From positions 38,947-102,946 of the forward strand of contig NZ_CDCE01000004.1 of the NCBI RefSeq assembly GCF_000819805.1: a stretch of 64,000 nt of DNA. The letters are read 5' to 3'. Under the pieces are notes generated by a model. The model was not told the DNA's origin. It saw only the letters and a program-made list of their open reading frames with translations, and ran no database searches. The DNA is from Aeromonas diversa CDC 2478-85 (GTDB lineage Bacteria > Pseudomonadota > Gammaproteobacteria > Enterobacterales > Aeromonadaceae). The position numbers and the translations under genes were made by a program. Below, piece after piece: positions 40,558-49,090 of this stretch; position 1 is the stretch's first letter; the number at the start of each line of letters is the position of its first letter.

Positions 40558-41580
40558 TTACATTTGATCGGGGGCTGGGGCTCCGCTCACGCCCGTGATA
40601 CGGATCTCTACCCGGCGGTCGGGGGCGAGGCAGGGGATGAGCTGGGCTCTGGACATCTTGTCGTCACAGGTTTGGCCCGTGACCGGGCTGCCCTCACCCT
40701 GACCGATGGCGCTCACCTTGTCGGCGGGCAGACCCAGCCCAATCAGGTAACTGGCCACGCTCTGGGCTCTGGCCTCAGAGAGCTTCTGGTTGTAAGCGTC
40801 GGAGCCAAGTCGATCCGTGTGCCCATAGACCATGGCCATGCCGTCTTTGGGTTTCTCCTGTTGGATCTGCTGGTAGAGGGATTGCAGCGCCTGCTCGCCT
40901 TCTGGCTTGAGGTTGGCCTTGTTGAAATCGAACAGGAGATCGCTACTGAGTTCGAAGGTCTTGTCCACCTGGACCGGCTCGGGCGCAGGCGCCGCTATCG
41001 GGGGGGCGACCGGCGGCACGGGCTCATCGCGATTCGGGTAGATGACCAGCTCAAGCGTCGCCGTGCTGACATCACTCACCCAGCGGCGGGTGCCGCTGTT
41101 GTTGTTGTCGTTGCTGGCGTCATCGCCGACCCGCACCATGTAGCGGTAACGTGCCTGCAGATCGACCAAGCGATGCAGGCGCACCGTCATGCCGAGGCCC
41201 GCGAGGGGGGCCAGATTGGTATCGCTGCCATTGGGAGTGCTGGCGCTATAGAGATAGCCGCCCCCCTCGGCAAACAGAGAGAAGCGGTCATTGAGGGGAT
41301 AGCGCCCAATCGCAGAGAGGGTGGCGCCATCGCTCTTGAGGCTGCCGTTGCTGCCCTGCCAACTCCCGGTGTTCAGATAGCCCAGCTCGCCGGCAAAGTA
41401 GTCGTTGAACTGATAGCCGGCGAAGAGGTCATAGGCGGTATCCTCTTTGTCTGCATCACTGCCATAGTCCTTCATGTCGTGACCGACGGAGAGACCGGCA
41501 CCGCCGCCCAGATACCAGTCCCCGGCGTAGAGGGGTGAGCTCAGGGCGAGCACTATGGATGCGATCGCGGTTTTTCTCAT
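40558..41580 (-). CDS. OmpA-family outer-membrane protein (third of three)
   Basis: A 340-residue protein: signal peptide cleaved at LYA-GDW, an eight-strand beta-barrel (residues about 20-190), a Pro/Ala-rich hinge (PPVAPPIAAPAPEPVQ), and a C-terminal peptidoglycan-binding OmpA domain with MVYGHTDRLGSDAYNQKLSEARAQSV. It is the most diverged of the three tandem copies. The start at 41580 is chosen because GAGG lies 9 bases upstream and a clean signal begins there. Codon use is less biased than in the other two copies, suggesting lower expression. Confidence 0.9.
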   Translation of the reverse strand: MRKTAIASIVLALSSPLYAGDWYLGGGAGLSVGHDMKDYGSDADKEDTAYDLFAGYQFNDYFAGELGYLNTGSWQGSNGSLKSDGATLSAIGRYPLNDRFSLFAEGGGYLYSASTPNGSDTNLAPLAGLGMTVRLHRLVDLQARYRYMVRVGDDASNDNNNSGTRRWVSDVSTATLELVIYPNRDEPVPPVAPPIAAPAPEPVQVDKTFELSSDLLFDFNKANLKPEGEQALQSLYQQIQQEKPKDGMAMVYGHTDRLGSDAYNQKLSEARAQSVASYLIGLGLPADKVSAIGQGEGSPVTGQTCDDKMSRAQLIPCLAPDRRVEIRITGVSGAPAPDQM

Positions 41581-41691
41581 CTTTATAATCCTCATTGGGT
41601 AAGCCACTGCGGCATAGGTCCATTTAGTTATAGACGGTTTGGCGCGGCATCAGGTGTGACGGCAATGGGATGAGAGCGGGAGGCTGGATAG

Positions 41692-41718
41692 AAAAACGCC
41701 GCCCGGTTGGGCGGCGTG
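41692..41718 (-). terminator. Terminator after OmpA-family gene 2
   Basis: acgccgccc / gggcggcgt hairpin followed on the minus strand by TTTTC. Confidence 0.8.
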
Positions 41719-41732
41719 TTGGCACTGGGCGA

Positions 41733-42728
41733 TTACTGCTGGACTTGTTGCACGCCGGTCACGCGGACCTCGACGCGGCGATCCGGGGCCAGGCACTCGA
41801 TCTGCTTGGCGCGCGGCGCGACCTTGGCGCAGCTGTCACCGGTCACCGGATTGGCTTCGCCACGTCCCTCGATGGAGACCTTGGCGGCCGGCAGACCCTT
41901 GCTCACCAGGAAGTCGGCCACGGTCCGGGCACGAGCCTCGGAGAGGCGCTGGTTGGCGGCGTCTGAGCCGATGAAGTCGGTGTAGCCAATAACCACGGCC
42001 TGACCATCGGTCGGGCGGCTGTCGGCGATCTGCTTATAAAGGGTGTTGAGGGCGGCAGTGCCTTCGGGCTTGAGGGTCGACTTGCCAAAGGCAAACAGCA
42101 CGTCAGAGCTCAGGGCGAAGTTTTTCTCGACCATGACGGGCTCGGGGGCCGGCTCGACGGGCGCGGCGACCGGGGCCACATAGCTCTTGCGGTTGGGGTG
42201 CAGCACCAGCTCGAGCGAGGCGACGCCCACATCGGTTTCCCAGGTCTTCGGCTCGTCACCGACGTTCCACAGGTAGCGGTAACGAGCCTGTAGGTCGACC
42301 AGATCGGAAAGCTTGGCGGTGACGCCGAGACCGGCCAGCGGCGCTGCGCCGTTGTCGGTGTTGTCATTGCCGTTGGCGTGATAGAAGTAGGCACCGCCCT
42401 CGGCGAAGAGGGAGAAGACACCGTTGAGGGGCAGGCGGCCGATACCGGTGAGGGTCGCACCTTGGGTCTTGAAGTCGACGCCATCTACGCCGCCTTTGCC
42501 GGCGTAGAGATAGCCCAGCTCGGCACCGAAGTTGTCGTTGAAGTTGTAACCACCGAACAGGTTGATGGCGGTCGCGTCTTCGTCGGCGTCCCAGCCAAAC
42601 TTGCCGAGATCGCGCATGTCTGCCCAGCCGGTACCGACACCCGTGTACCAGTCATTGGCCTGGGCCGCTGTGGTGCCCATGGCCGCCAGAGCGATGGCGA
42701 TAAGAGAGGGGGCCACTTTCATTTTCAT
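41733..42728 (-). CDS. ompA: OmpA-family outer-membrane protein (second of three)
   Basis: A 331-residue porin-like protein: signal peptide MKMKVAPSLIAIALAAMGTT (AQA-ND cleavage), N-terminal barrel with LFGGYNFNDNFGAELGYLYA, a hinge (APVEPAPEPV) and an OmpA C-terminal domain (VIGYTDFIGSDAANQRLSEA) that binds diaminopimelate. A long upstream open frame to 43055 is spurious; AGGAGATATAACG before 42728 marks the start. Corresponds to the tandem ompAI/ompAII type of Aeromonas. Its own terminator follows. Confidence 0.93.
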   Translation of the reverse strand: MKMKVAPSLIAIALAAMGTTAAQANDWYTGVGTGWADMRDLGKFGWDADEDATAINLFGGYNFNDNFGAELGYLYAGKGGVDGVDFKTQGATLTGIGRLPLNGVFSLFAEGGAYFYHANGNDNTDNGAAPLAGLGVTAKLSDLVDLQARYRYLWNVGDEPKTWETDVGVASLELVLHPNRKSYVAPVAAPVEPAPEPVMVEKNFALSSDVLFAFGKSTLKPEGTAALNTLYKQIADSRPTDGQAVVIGYTDFIGSDAANQRLSEARARTVADFLVSKGLPAAKVSIEGRGEANPVTGDSCAKVAPRAKQIECLAPDRRVEVRVTGVQQVQQ

Positions 42729-42979
42729 CGTTATATCTCCTCGTTGCGTCGCCGGGGCGACGGCACTTTCTGATGACGGCGGACCCAGGAGCTGCCCGCC
42801 CAATCCGGACTGGCCGGACATCTGAATATTATCCCGACAAGATGGCCTCAAAAGCGGCTTCTTTGCGTCTGTGTGGACGAAAAAACCATGCAGAAGGGCC
42901 TGTTTGGGACGCCCTACTGTATGCCGTGCAACCATCGGGATCAAGGGTAGGGGAGGAGAGGGGAAAGGGAGGCACAAAC

Positions 42980-43005
42980 AAAACGAGGTGCCCGGGGGCA
43001 CCTCG
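42980..43005 (-). terminator. Terminator after OmpA-family gene 1
   Basis: cgaggtgccc / gggcacctcg stem followed on the minus strand by TTTTGTTTGT. It separates the first OmpA gene from the second, so each is mainly its own transcript. Confidence 0.85.
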
Positions 43006-43023
43006 TCGGGGGGCTGACAGCGA

Positions 43024-44055
43024 TTACTGCTGTACGGCCTGCACGCCACGAACACGGATCTCTACGCGACGATCCGGGGCCAGGCAGGAGACCAGCTGAG
43101 CCTTGGTTTTGATGCCGTCACACTGGGTGCCGGTCACGGAGTTGGCTTCGCCACGGCCCTGAACGGAAACCTTGGAAGCGGGCAGACCCTTGGCGATCAG
43201 CACGTTGGCCACGGTACGGGCGCGGGCTTCGGACAGGCGCAGGTTAGCGGTGTCGGAGCCGATGCGGTCGGTGTAACCGATGACGATAGCTTGACCATCT
43301 TTCGGGCTGGCGGCAACCAGATCCTTATAGAGGGCGTTCAGCGCCTGAACACCTTCCGGCTTCAGGGTGGATTTGCCAAAGGCGAACAGCACGTCAGAGC
43401 TCAGATCGAAGCTCTTCTCGACCATCTGCGGAGCAGCCGGGGCCGGAGCCGGGGCTTCTTCAACCACAGGGGCCGGGGCCGGTGCTACGTAGGAGGTGCG
43501 GAACGGATGGTAGACGGCTTCCAGGGTCGCAACGCTCTGGTTGGACTTGTAGCGCTCACCGTCAACGTGCAGGTCAGCCACGTCCCACATGTAGCGATAG
43601 CGGGCTTGCAGATCCAGGGCGTCGCTTACCTTGTAGGTCAGACCCAGGCCGGCCAGGGGGGAAACCTTGGTGTCGGATACGGTCAGGCCGTCGGTATGGG
43701 CCCAGTAGGCACCGGCTTCAGCGAAAGCGGAGACATCGCCGCCCAGCGGCAGACGAGCGATACCGGACAGGGTGGCGCCCTGGTTCTCGTAACGCTCACC
43801 AAAGGTGTTGCCACGGCCGGCGTACTGGTAGCCCAGCTCGGCGCCGAAGTTCTCGGTGACGTTGTAACCCATGAAGGCGTTGGCGGCAGCCGCGTCTTCG
43901 GTACCCTCGTAGCCACCACCGCCGATCTTGTTCAGACCGTTGAAGTGGGCAGCACCGACACCGGCACCGTAGTAGATGTCGTCAGCGGCGTTAGCAGCAG
44001 TAGCGGTTACGGCCGCCAGGGCGATGGCAATTACGGAAGGAGCCATTTTCATCAT
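43024..44055 (-). CDS. ompA: OmpA-family outer-membrane protein (first of three)
   Basis: A 343-residue protein with signal peptide (ANA-ADD cleavage), an eight-strand barrel (AFMGYNVTENFGAELGYQYA), an Ala/Pro hinge (PAPAPVVEEAPAPAPAA) and a C-terminal OmpA domain (VIGYTDRIGSDTANLRLSEA) that anchors to peptidoglycan. Strong codon bias (mostly preferred codons) and an AGAGG ribosome binding site fit an abundant porin. Known Aeromonas tandem OmpA proteins act in adhesion and envelope stability. The start is one of two adjacent ATGs (44055 or 44052). Confidence 0.94.
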   Translation of the reverse strand: MMKMAPSVIAIALAAVTATAANAADDIYYGAGVGAAHFNGLNKIGGGGYEGTEDAAAANAFMGYNVTENFGAELGYQYAGRGNTFGERYENQGATLSGIARLPLGGDVSAFAEAGAYWAHTDGLTVSDTKVSPLAGLGLTYKVSDALDLQARYRYMWDVADLHVDGERYKSNQSVATLEAVYHPFRTSYVAPAPAPVVEEAPAPAPAAPQMVEKSFDLSSDVLFAFGKSTLKPEGVQALNALYKDLVAASPKDGQAIVIGYTDRIGSDTANLRLSEARARTVANVLIAKGLPASKVSVQGRGEANSVTGTQCDGIKTKAQLVSCLAPDRRVEIRVRGVQAVQQ

Positions 44056-44238
44056 TGTTCAATCCTCTTGGAGAAAGCACGCAGGCCATTCTCGCTTCTT
44101 GAATCATGCCGACACCGCACTAATTACGATAAGCACAAGAAGCTGGTCGGCATCTTTGTTATGGGAATACCCGTACAACGATAACCGGGGCACTCCATGT
44201 CACTGGATGACGGCGCGCACTCTATGCCTATTTGTAAG

Positions 44239-44254
44239 TTTGATCAAGCTCACA
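44239..44254. promoter_or_regulatory. Candidate CRP-like site upstream of the first ompA
   Basis: TTTGA-tcaagc-TCACA (minus strand TGTGA-gcttga-TCAAA) matches 9 of the 10 conserved positions of the CRP consensus. On the minus strand a TTGATC that could serve as a -35 box overlaps it, and a weak CATAGA -10 follows at 44221-44226. Catabolite control of the porin is an inference. Confidence 0.4.
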
Positions 44255-44308
44255 CTTATGGGGTTAGCCAAGGGATGTCGCAGCGCTAACCCACTGTTAT
44301 TTAATCAA

Positions 44309-44851
44309 TCAGTGATCGAGGTGGGCGCGGAAGAGGCGGCGCTCCAGCTTCAGGTAGGATTGAACCCATTCGGCTCTTGGTGAGGCTGCGTCGCGACGGG
44401 CAGTCAGGATCTCCGTGAGGAGGGTCTCGTCGCGCCGCTGCATCAGGGGGGTGAACTCCCGAAGAAAATGGCGGGCCAGGTGGGGGTCGAGGGGCCAGAT
44501 GTTGAGCAGGGCGCGCACCACGGGCACCACGGTCGCTGGCGCGATGAAGTGGCAATGACCGGCCTCGAACCAGGGGAGCAGATCGTCCAGCGCCTGCTCG
44601 GGCGCCCAGGTCGCGTCACCGGGTTGCGCGGCCACCTCGGCCGGATCGAGGTGGCGACAGGGGGGCTCACAGGCCTCCTGGCAATAGAGGGGTAGGGTGC
44701 TTTGCGCCAGCTGTGTCGCCTGATCGGCGGGCAGTGGAGAGGCCAGCAGCAAGGCCTCGGCACGGGTTTCATGGCACTGTGTTAGCTGTTCTTGCATCTG
44801 CTCGGGTGAGGGCATGGCATGCAGACGGGAGAGTACGCCGGGGATTGGCAT
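44309..44851 (-). CDS. Unknown protein, 180 residues
   Basis: I do not recognise the family. The protein is soluble and mostly helical by composition, with a cysteine cluster early on (YCQEACEPPC, about residues 56-65), a middle part rich in hydrophobics (ATVVPVVRALLNIWPLD) and a basic C-terminus. The helical make-up is loosely like TorD/NarJ chaperones, but the signature motifs of that family are not visible. GAGGAAG lies 6-7 bases before the ATG at 44851. Single-gene unit on the same strand as the ompA genes. Confidence 0.6.
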   Translation of the reverse strand: MPIPGVLSRLHAMPSPEQMQEQLTQCHETRAEALLLASPLPADQATQLAQSTLPLYCQEACEPPCRHLDPAEVAAQPGDATWAPEQALDDLLPWFEAGHCHFIAPATVVPVVRALLNIWPLDPHLARHFLREFTPLMQRRDETLLTEILTARRDAASPRAEWVQSYLKLERRLFRAHLDH

Positions 44852-45009
44852 GAATGACTTCCTCTATCGGGGTAGGCGGGGATTATAACCTGATGCCATA
44901 GGTGCTCAATCGAGCGATTGGTGAGTCCAACTGTTTACCTGAGCCGAGTGAGGCATTAACATGCCCCTGCTTTGAAGGGTTGTCGCTTATTTAAGCGTTT
45001 AGATGAAGA

Positions 45010-45077
45010 GACTCGAACCATAACGAGTCCTGCAATAACTGATACACTTGACTACGAGTCGTCGCGAAAAAAATAAA
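45010..45077 (+). promoter_or_regulatory. Candidate promoter with CGAGTC motifs before the XRE gene
   Basis: A GACTCG-aaccataa-CGAGTC inverted repeat (45010-45029) and a third CGAGTC at 45055-45060 lie beside a possible promoter TTGACT (45048-45053), 18-bp spacer, AATAAA (45072-45077). The third motif sits inside the spacer, where a regulator would block RNA polymerase. This would suit autoregulation by the XRE protein just downstream, which is an inference. Confidence 0.4.
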
Positions 45078-45111
45078 AGCGGTTTATCCGCGCATGGAGT
45101 ATGGAACCATT

Positions 45112-45381
45112 ATGAGTCCTAACGTAGTTCCCGTAGGGAAAAAAATCCGTCAAATCCGCGAAGCGGTTGGTCTGAGCCGTCCTAAGTTTGCAGAGCTGCT
45201 GGGCGTGCCTCCCACCACCTTGAAGAACTATGAGCTGGGTTACCGTGAAGTCGGTGGCGCCTTCCTGGTTGCCCTGGCCCATCATCCCGAGCTGCATCAG
45301 TTCACCCTCTGGCTGCTGGCCGACAAAAAATCTGCCGAGATCGGTCAGATTGGTCCGGAAGAGTATCTGGCCAAGGCCTGA
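45112..45381 (+). CDS. XRE-family helix-turn-helix regulator
   Basis: A small 89-residue DNA-binding protein: MSPNVVPVGKKIRQIREAVG, then the helix-turn-helix LSRPKFAELLGVPPTTLKNYELGYREVGG and a C-terminal helical tail. The whole protein is one HTH_3-type domain plus about 30 residues. An in-frame ATG at 45094 would add six residues. Neither start has a strong ribosome binding site; GGA at 45103-45105 favours 45112. A good terminator follows at 45396. Confidence 0.8.
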   Translation: MSPNVVPVGKKIRQIREAVGLSRPKFAELLGVPPTTLKNYELGYREVGGAFLVALAHHPELHQFTLWLLADKKSAEIGQIGPEEYLAKA

Positions 45382-45395
45382 TACCTGGCAGTGAG

Positions 45396-45423
45396 AAATG
45401 CCGCCTTCGGGCGGCATTTTTTG
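45396..45423 (+). terminator. Terminator after the XRE gene
   Basis: aaatgccgcc-ttc-gggcggcattt hairpin with a run of six T. Confidence 0.9.
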
Positions 45424-45610
45424 TCTCCAGGCCGCGCAGCGTCAGTTTTTGCCACACACTTTGAGTTAACCGCTCGAGCCAGCGAGTCGCGCCTGCCCTG
45501 CAGACGCGGCCGTGTCGTGGTGCGTCACGCCTGCCATGGCGAGGCCACGCCGGGCCAAGGCACCACGAGCTGGATTCAGGATGATGTCGTAATAGGGATG
45601 GAATATTGGT

Positions 45611-46960
45611 ATGAGCAGTAATGAGCTTGATAAACGCTATGGCTTGATGACGGCTATCGCCATGGTGGTGGGGGTCGTGATCGGCTCCGGGGTCTTCTTC
45701 AAGGCCGACGATGTATTGCGCCTGACCGGCGGTAACCTGGTCATCGCCCTGCTGGCATGGGCCTTGGGGGCTATCTCCATGATCTTTGGGGCCCTGGTCT
45801 TTGCCGAATTTGCCCAGCGTATCGAGAAATCGAACGGCATCGTCGACTATGCCGAGGCCGCCTATGGCAAGAAGTTCGGTTATCTGGTGGGATGGTTCAA
45901 GGGCGTGCTCTACTACGCCCCCCTCTCGGCCATTCTGGCCTGGGTCGCCTCCCTCTACACCATGATCCTGCTCGGCAGTGACAACCCCACCAACTCCACG
46001 GCAACCTGGGTGGTGGCGGCGGTTTACATGGCGGCCACCTATCTCATCAACTTCTATGCTCCCGTGCTGGCGGGCAAGCTGCAGGTGGGCTCGACCCTCA
46101 TCAAGCTGGTGCCCCTCATCCTGGTCGCCGTGGTGGGTACCATCTCGGGTCTGCTCAACGGGGTGACCACCACTAACTTCGTGCAGGCGATGGACGGGAT
46201 CGGCAGCACAGGGGGCACCCTGGCCACCGCCGTGGTGGCGACCGCCTTCGCCTATGAGGGGTGGATTGCGGCCGTGACCATCAACAGCGAGATCCGCGAC
46301 TCGAAGAAGAACCTGCCGCGGGCCCTGATCATAGGTACCCTCATCGTCTTCGTCGTCTATGTCTCCTACTTCCTCGGCATCGCCAGCGTGCTGCCCACCG
46401 GCGAGATCGTCGAGCAGGGCGACAATGCGGTGAACATCGCCACCACAGGCCTGTTTGGCGGCACCGCCTCCACCATACTGACGGTGTTTGTGATCATCTC
46501 CTGCCTCGGCACCCTCAATGGTCTGGTGCTGGCGACCATGCGTATTCCTTACTCCCTAGCCATCCGTAACCAGGGACCTGCGCCCAAGTGGATGAGCCGG
46601 GTGGAGTCGCATCACCACATGCCCGTCAACTCGGCCCGTGCCGCGGCCCTGCTCTCGGTCATCTACTCGGTGCTCTGGTATTGCAGCATCAACGAGACCT
46701 TCGGCCGCTACATCGCCCTCGACGAGATGCCGATCGTGCTCATCTATGGTCTCTATCTCTTCCTCTATGTCTGGTACATGCGCACCTTTACCGAGTTTGG
46801 CTGGATCAAACGCTTCGTCATTCCGATCTGTGCTGCGCTGGGCTCACTCATCATCCTCTACGGCGGGATCACCAACCCGAGCCTGGGTCTCTACCTGGGT
46901 GTCTCTGTGGTGGTCATCCTGCTCGGTCTGCTCTTCTATCGCCCCGAGGCCGACGAGTAA
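45611..46960 (+). CDS. APC-superfamily amino-acid permease
   Basis: A 449-residue inner-membrane transporter with 12 predicted helices. The N-terminal YGLMTAIAMVVGVVIGSGVF is the hallmark substrate-site helix of the APC fold (GSGVF), followed by EFAQRIEKSNGIVDYAEAAYG and AFAYEGWIAAVTINSEIRD. The last of these resembles the LAT-like / SteT serine-threonine exchanger branch. Substrate not determined. The 229-bp leader (45382-45610) contains a 9-bp inverted repeat (45515-45523 and 45560-45568). Confidence 0.88.
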   Translation: MSSNELDKRYGLMTAIAMVVGVVIGSGVFFKADDVLRLTGGNLVIALLAWALGAISMIFGALVFAEFAQRIEKSNGIVDYAEAAYGKKFGYLVGWFKGVLYYAPLSAILAWVASLYTMILLGSDNPTNSTATWVVAAVYMAATYLINFYAPVLAGKLQVGSTLIKLVPLILVAVVGTISGLLNGVTTTNFVQAMDGIGSTGGTLATAVVATAFAYEGWIAAVTINSEIRDSKKNLPRALIIGTLIVFVVYVSYFLGIASVLPTGEIVEQGDNAVNIATTGLFGGTASTILTVFVIISCLGTLNGLVLATMRIPYSLAIRNQGPAPKWMSRVESHHHMPVNSARAAALLSVIYSVLWYCSINETFGRYIALDEMPIVLIYGLYLFLYVWYMRTFTEFGWIKRFVIPICAALGSLIILYGGITNPSLGLYLGVSVVVILLGLLFYRPEADE

Positions 46961-46965
46961 GAGAA

Positions 46966-46994
46966 ATAAAAAAGCGCCGCAAGGCGCTTTTTTA
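46966..46994. terminator. Bidirectional terminator
   Basis: aaaaaagcgcc / ggcgctttttt between the permease gene and the convergent patatin gene, with A and T runs on both sides. Confidence 0.9.
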
Positions 46995-47010
46995 TTTGGC
47001 GGTCATGGGT

Positions 47011-47886
47011 CTATCTGGGGCTCAGCACCCCGAGGCGGCAGAGCTCCTCCTCGAGTTGGGGACGCTGGCGCTCGACACAGGCCTCCCCTTCGGCAATCGC
47101 CTCGGCCGCCCGGTGGAAGTCGAGGATGGAAAAGCTACCCAGGCGCGGGGTGAGCTGCACCTCGGGAGGGTCCCCCGCCATCCGTGCCCGGGTAATACGC
47201 TCTTGCATGATGTTGATGCTACCGCTCATCACGCTCCACATGCCCGGCGTGGCCAGGGTCTCACCGCGGCCGAACCACTGGGCCAGGGCCCCCACACCAC
47301 GCACCTCGTCCGGCTCGTCGGCCCAGGGTTGATGCATGTCGGCGTTGAGGTTGACGGCGATGACCACCTCGGCCCCCATGGCGCGGGCGAGCGAGATGGG
47401 CACCGGATTGACCACGGCGCCGTCGACCAGCCAGCGTTCGTTATAGCGAGTCGGAGTGAGCAGGCCCGGCATGCCGCAGGAGGCGCGCACCACTTGGCGC
47501 AGGGCCCCCTGTTGCAGCCAGATCTCGCGGCCGGTATCGAGCTCGGTGGCGACACAGCCAAAGGGGAGGGGCAGCTGCTCGATGACCGGATCCCCCAGAT
47601 AGCCGGCGGCGGTGCCAAACACCTTGTCGCCGCGAAACAGTCCCCCCGAGAGGGCGGGATCGAGCAGGCTCACCACCTGCAGCCGGGTGAATCCCCGCAC
47701 CCACTCCTCCAGCCGGCCCAGCTCGCCGGCCGCGTAGGCGGCGCCGACGAAGCTGCCGATGGAGCAGCCGGCCACCAGATCGGGGCGTATCCCCATGCGC
47801 TCAAGCGCCCGGATGACGCCGATATGGGCCCAGCCGCGGGCGGCGCCGCTCCCCAGCGCCAACCCCAGTCGTGGTCTTCTTGTCAC
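47011..47886 (-). CDS. rssA: Patatin-like phospholipase, RssA type
   Basis: A 291-residue protein with a patatin lipase domain: oxyanion GSGAARGWAH (12-21), nucleophile S42 in GCSIGSF, and the catalytic-dyad Asp D155 in DGAVVNPVP. The length and the C-terminal DFHRAAEAIAEGEA resemble E. coli RssA (301 residues). It lacks a signal peptide or membrane helix. The substrate is unknown; the family includes lysophospholipases. The 157-bp gap to the RND adaptor gene is a divergent promoter region. Confidence 0.85.
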   Translation of the reverse strand: MTRRPRLGLALGSGAARGWAHIGVIRALERMGIRPDLVAGCSIGSFVGAAYAAGELGRLEEWVRGFTRLQVVSLLDPALSGGLFRGDKVFGTAAGYLGDPVIEQLPLPFGCVATELDTGREIWLQQGALRQVVRASCGMPGLLTPTRYNERWLVDGAVVNPVPISLARAMGAEVVIAVNLNADMHQPWADEPDEVRGVGALAQWFGRGETLATPGMWSVMSGSINIMQERITRARMAGDPPEVQLTPRLGSFSILDFHRAAEAIAEGEACVERQRPQLEEELCRLGVLSPR

Positions 47887-48043
47887 GTGTGCTCTCCAAA
47901 GCTGTCAGGCTCTTCAGCTTACCCTGCCAGGGATGAGGCATCCAGCGCACTCGGCTGTCACGTTTTGTCACACTTGCCACACAGTTCCGGCACGCTTTAG
48001 TCGTACACTGCCGTCATCTGACTCCATCATCACTCTGGATACC

Positions 48044-49090
48044 ATGAAACTGCGCCTCGGACTCCTGTTGCTACTCCTGCCCCTCTCGGCTTATCTCATC
48101 TGGCGTTATGCCGCGACCCCCGACACCTTGGCCCGTGAGTCCCGCCAGATCCCGGTGCGCAGCGAGCTGGTGGAGCGGGTGCGGGCCGAGCCCGTGCTGC
48201 GCCTCTCCGGTACCCTGGCGGCCAACCGCTCGGTGGCCCTGTCGCCCGAGGTGACCGGCCGCATTCTCGCCATCCCGGTGCGCTCGGGAGAGCGGGTCAA
48301 GGCGGGCAGCGAGCTGGTGCGCCTCGACGATGCCAAGCAGCAGGCCGTGCAGGCCGAGTTGGCGGCGGCCCTGCGTGACGAGGAGCGCAAGCTCAACGAC
48401 ATGCGGCGCCTGGTGAGTCGCGGCGCCGTGACCCAGTCCGAGCTGGAGGGGCAGGAGGCAAGCGTCGCCATGGCCAACGCCCGGCTCGAGGCCGCCCGGG
48501 TCGAGCTCTCCTTGCGGACCCTCACGGCACCGTTTTCCGGCACCGTGAGTCTCATCGATCTCAGTCCCGGCGCCCTGGTGGGCAGCGCCGACACCCTGCT
48601 TCACCTGGACGACATCGACACCCTGCGCCTCGATCTGGCGGTGCCCGAGCGCTACCTCGCCCTGCTCGAGCCCGGCATGAAGGTGAGCGCCTCGAGCAGC
48701 GCCTGGCCCGGTGAACAGTTCGCTGGCACCGTCAGCACCCTCGACTCGCGCGTGGTGGAGGGGACCCAGAACATCAGGGTGCGCATCGAGGTGGTCAATG
48801 CCCACGGTCGCCTCAGGCCCGGCATGCTGATGGAGGTGGCCCTCTCCCTGCCGGCGCGCGAGGTGACTCGCATCCCGGCCCAGGCGTTGGAGTTCTCCGG
48901 CAGCGAGCGTTTCGTCTATCGCCTCGAGGCGGGGCAGGTGACCCGCACCCGGGTCGAGATCGACGAGCAGCACGGGGAGTCGGTCTGGATCGCCGCCGGC
49001 CTCAAGGCGGGCGATCGCATCGTGGTCGAGGGGCTGGTCAACCTGCGTGACGGCGCCCGGGTGCGCGATCTGGCAGAGGGGCAAGGCTGA
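48044..49090 (+). CDS. RND efflux periplasmic adaptor (pump 3)
   Basis: A 348-residue membrane-fusion protein with an N-terminal hydrophobic anchor (LRLGLLLLLLPLSAYLIW, residues 3-20) and no lipobox. The lipoyl halves (LSPEVTGRILAIPVRSGERV and LRTLTAPFSGTVSLIDLSPG) flank a short helical hairpin. The start at 48044 is chosen as the first codon of the anchor; the frame is open to 47759 but would overlap the patatin gene without conserved sequence. The stop overlaps the permease start by one base (TGATG). Paralogue of the adaptor at 27505. Confidence 0.9.
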   Translation: MKLRLGLLLLLLPLSAYLIWRYAATPDTLARESRQIPVRSELVERVRAEPVLRLSGTLAANRSVALSPEVTGRILAIPVRSGERVKAGSELVRLDDAKQQAVQAELAAALRDEERKLNDMRRLVSRGAVTQSELEGQEASVAMANARLEAARVELSLRTLTAPFSGTVSLIDLSPGALVGSADTLLHLDDIDTLRLDLAVPERYLALLEPGMKVSASSSAWPGEQFAGTVSTLDSRVVEGTQNIRVRIEVVNAHGRLRPGMLMEVALSLPAREVTRIPAQALEFSGSERFVYRLEAGQVTRTRVEIDEQHGESVWIAAGLKAGDRIVVEGLVNLRDGARVRDLAEGQG

